From: Candidatus Methanomethylophilaceae archaeon
GTDB lineage: Archaea; Thermoplasmatota; Thermoplasmata; Methanomassiliicoccales; Methanomethylophilaceae
Direction: 5' to 3'
DNA: 6,194 bases
Assembly (NCBI GenBank): GCA_023230065.1
Contig: JALNYB010000074.1
Span: 1-6,194, forward strand
Of this stretch, positions 5,475 to 6,194 are shown piece by piece. The position numbers and the translations under genes were made by a program. The notes below the pieces were generated by a model. That model worked only from the letters and a program-made list of their open reading frames with translations, made no database searches and was not told where the DNA came from. Each line of letters begins with the position of its first letter. Position 1 is the stretch's first letter.

Positions 5475-5508
5475 GTTAATATTAACTTTATTTTGAACTC
5501 TTGAACTC
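5475..5508. repeat. 12-bp palindrome next to a tandem octamer, possible operator
   Basis: GTTAATATTAAC (5475-5486) is a perfect palindrome. Six bases later TTGAACTC occurs twice in tandem (5493-5500, 5501-5508). The pair sits between the antitoxin-toxin operon and the decayed gene on the right, close to where base composition changes. It could bind a dimeric regulator or mark the island edge; no function is demonstrated. Confidence 0.4.
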
Positions 5509-5524
5509 ACATATTATCATTAGT

Positions 5525-5970
5525 ATGCCCCGATATCAGATAGTTTCATTGGATTACATAAAACATCGAATGATGGAGGACATCCCTGAACAGTAAGAAG
5601 AAACCTTGTCTGATCTATACGATGATGGACTCAACGTATTTGGTGCTAGGAGTTCGAAGAGGCCTTGGAGTGATGGTCCAACATGTTCGAGATCATGTCG
5701 GAGGGAAGCACATCAACATCACCGAGGTCTGACGGATATCATCACAGCGCATCCATACATGAAGGTGGACGATGCCCTCGACTACATAGATCTTGACGGC
5801 CACGATGTGGACAACTGGATAATCTCCGGGATTATCGAATCGCTGTCGAAGAAGATCGACGAGTAGAAGAAGATCGCATACATCACAGACACTTTGATCC
5901 TGTACTCGGAGCTCGCACACATAGACCTCAGCATCTGCTGCAATCTTGCCTCTGACCTGAAGACGCGCAG
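5525..5970 (+). pseudogene. Decayed gene of unknown family, broken by stops and frameshifts
   Basis: Protein-like stretches follow one another on the plus strand in changing frames. ATG 5525 begins MPRYQIVSLDYIKHRMMEDI and meets TAA at 5594. The same frame continues EETLSDLYDDGLN. The next frame reads EFEEALE, a TGA stop, then WSNMFEIMSEG (5650 onward). The third frame gives GKHINITEV near 5703-5727. The first frame then resumes with LTDIITAHPYMKVDDAL and later NWIISGIIESLSKKIDE, up to TAG at 5864, and stays open beyond it with KKIAYITDTLILYSELAHIDLS. The fragments are acidic and probably helical. I do not recognise the family. At least three frame changes and three stops make an intact gene unlikely. 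Composition is about 50-58% G+C in sampled lines, unlike the island to the left. Confidence 0.5.
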
Positions 5971-6194
5971 ATCTTTCGGCGTCAGCCCGTTCTGCCACAG
6001 AGTGCATCTCGGGGCCCCCTGGATTTATGATGGACAAGGGCCATGTGGGAACAACCGTAGTATATTCGATGTCCTTTCGGGGCCTTTTGTACTGATTTCC
6101 GAGGTGCAGAGAGAGAAACATCGGCGTGAGCGACGATGGCCTTCAAAATCTATCGTTCGATTAGATGAACGCTCCCGAACCGAATTACCTTGAG
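5971..6194. other. GC-rich right flank with no defensible gene
   Basis: No complete gene is supported. The plus-strand frame stays open to the window end but its composition is not convincing. On the minus strand two frames hold protein-like pieces: DIEYTTVVPTWPLSIINPGG at about 6085-6026, and LTPKDLRVFRSEARLQQMLR in another frame at about 5982-5923. This is consistent with a second frameshifted remnant on the opposite strand. Neither is assigned. Confidence 0.3.

Noticed and set aside
5693..6121. A 142-aa minus-strand open frame across the GC-rich right flank
   Set aside because: It lies antisense to better protein-like plus-strand fragments in its left half, has no promoter or ribosome site, and its protein-like part seems to shift frame near 6000. 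It was not called as a gene.
1..6194. CRISPR array, tRNA or rRNA gene
   Set aside because: No regularly spaced direct repeats and no cloverleaf or conserved rRNA segments were seen on either strand.

Overview
The window looks like an AT-rich accessory (defence) island, probably from an archaeon. The archaeal reading rests on three things: two divergent genes have TATA-like boxes centred about 25-28 bp upstream of their ATG with no Shine-Dalgarno, as in leaderless archaeal transcripts; the toxin gene has an AGGTGG ribosome site matching the archaeal anti-SD; and the protein families (a DUF3368-type PIN toxin with a UPF0175-like antitoxin, and GPYS winged-helix proteins) are common in archaea. 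The lineage cannot be fixed from the sequence. From about 5540 to the right end the DNA is visibly richer in G+C (sample lines about 55%) and holds only decayed coding sequence, so the right edge of the island probably lies there.

Left part (1-2285): an invertible Type I restriction specificity locus. A complete hsdS (minus strand, two target-recognition domains, TRDs) faces the 3' end of a second hsdS entering from the left on the plus strand. The two converge and overlap by 12 bp. A perfect 18-bp inverted repeat (67-84 and 712-729) sits at the same codons (INDYLA) in both genes and brackets the TRD2 half. Flipping the segment would move TRD2 from the minus-strand gene to the plus-strand gene in frame, and would leave the other gene ending ...INDYLAA-stop. 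A tyrosine recombinase gene lies directly upstream of the complete hsdS, joined by a TGATG stop/start overlap.

Middle (2331-4281): a 194-aa protein with a C-terminal glycine-zipper membrane segment is transcribed toward the recombinase and could head the same operon. After an intergenic stretch of about 300 bp with divergent promoters comes a 352-aa protein of unknown function on the plus strand, with a TIM-barrel-like pattern.

Right-middle (4274-5439, minus strand): a toxin-antitoxin-like pair. The upstream gene appears to fuse an N-terminal GPYS winged-helix domain to a C-terminal UPF0175-like antitoxin segment. The downstream gene is a DUF3368-type PIN ribonuclease, joined to it by a 4-bp ATGA overlap.

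Right end (5440-6194): a short regulatory-looking stretch with a 12-bp palindrome and a tandem octamer, then a plus-strand pseudogene broken by stops and frameshifts, then a GC-rich stretch with no gene I can defend.
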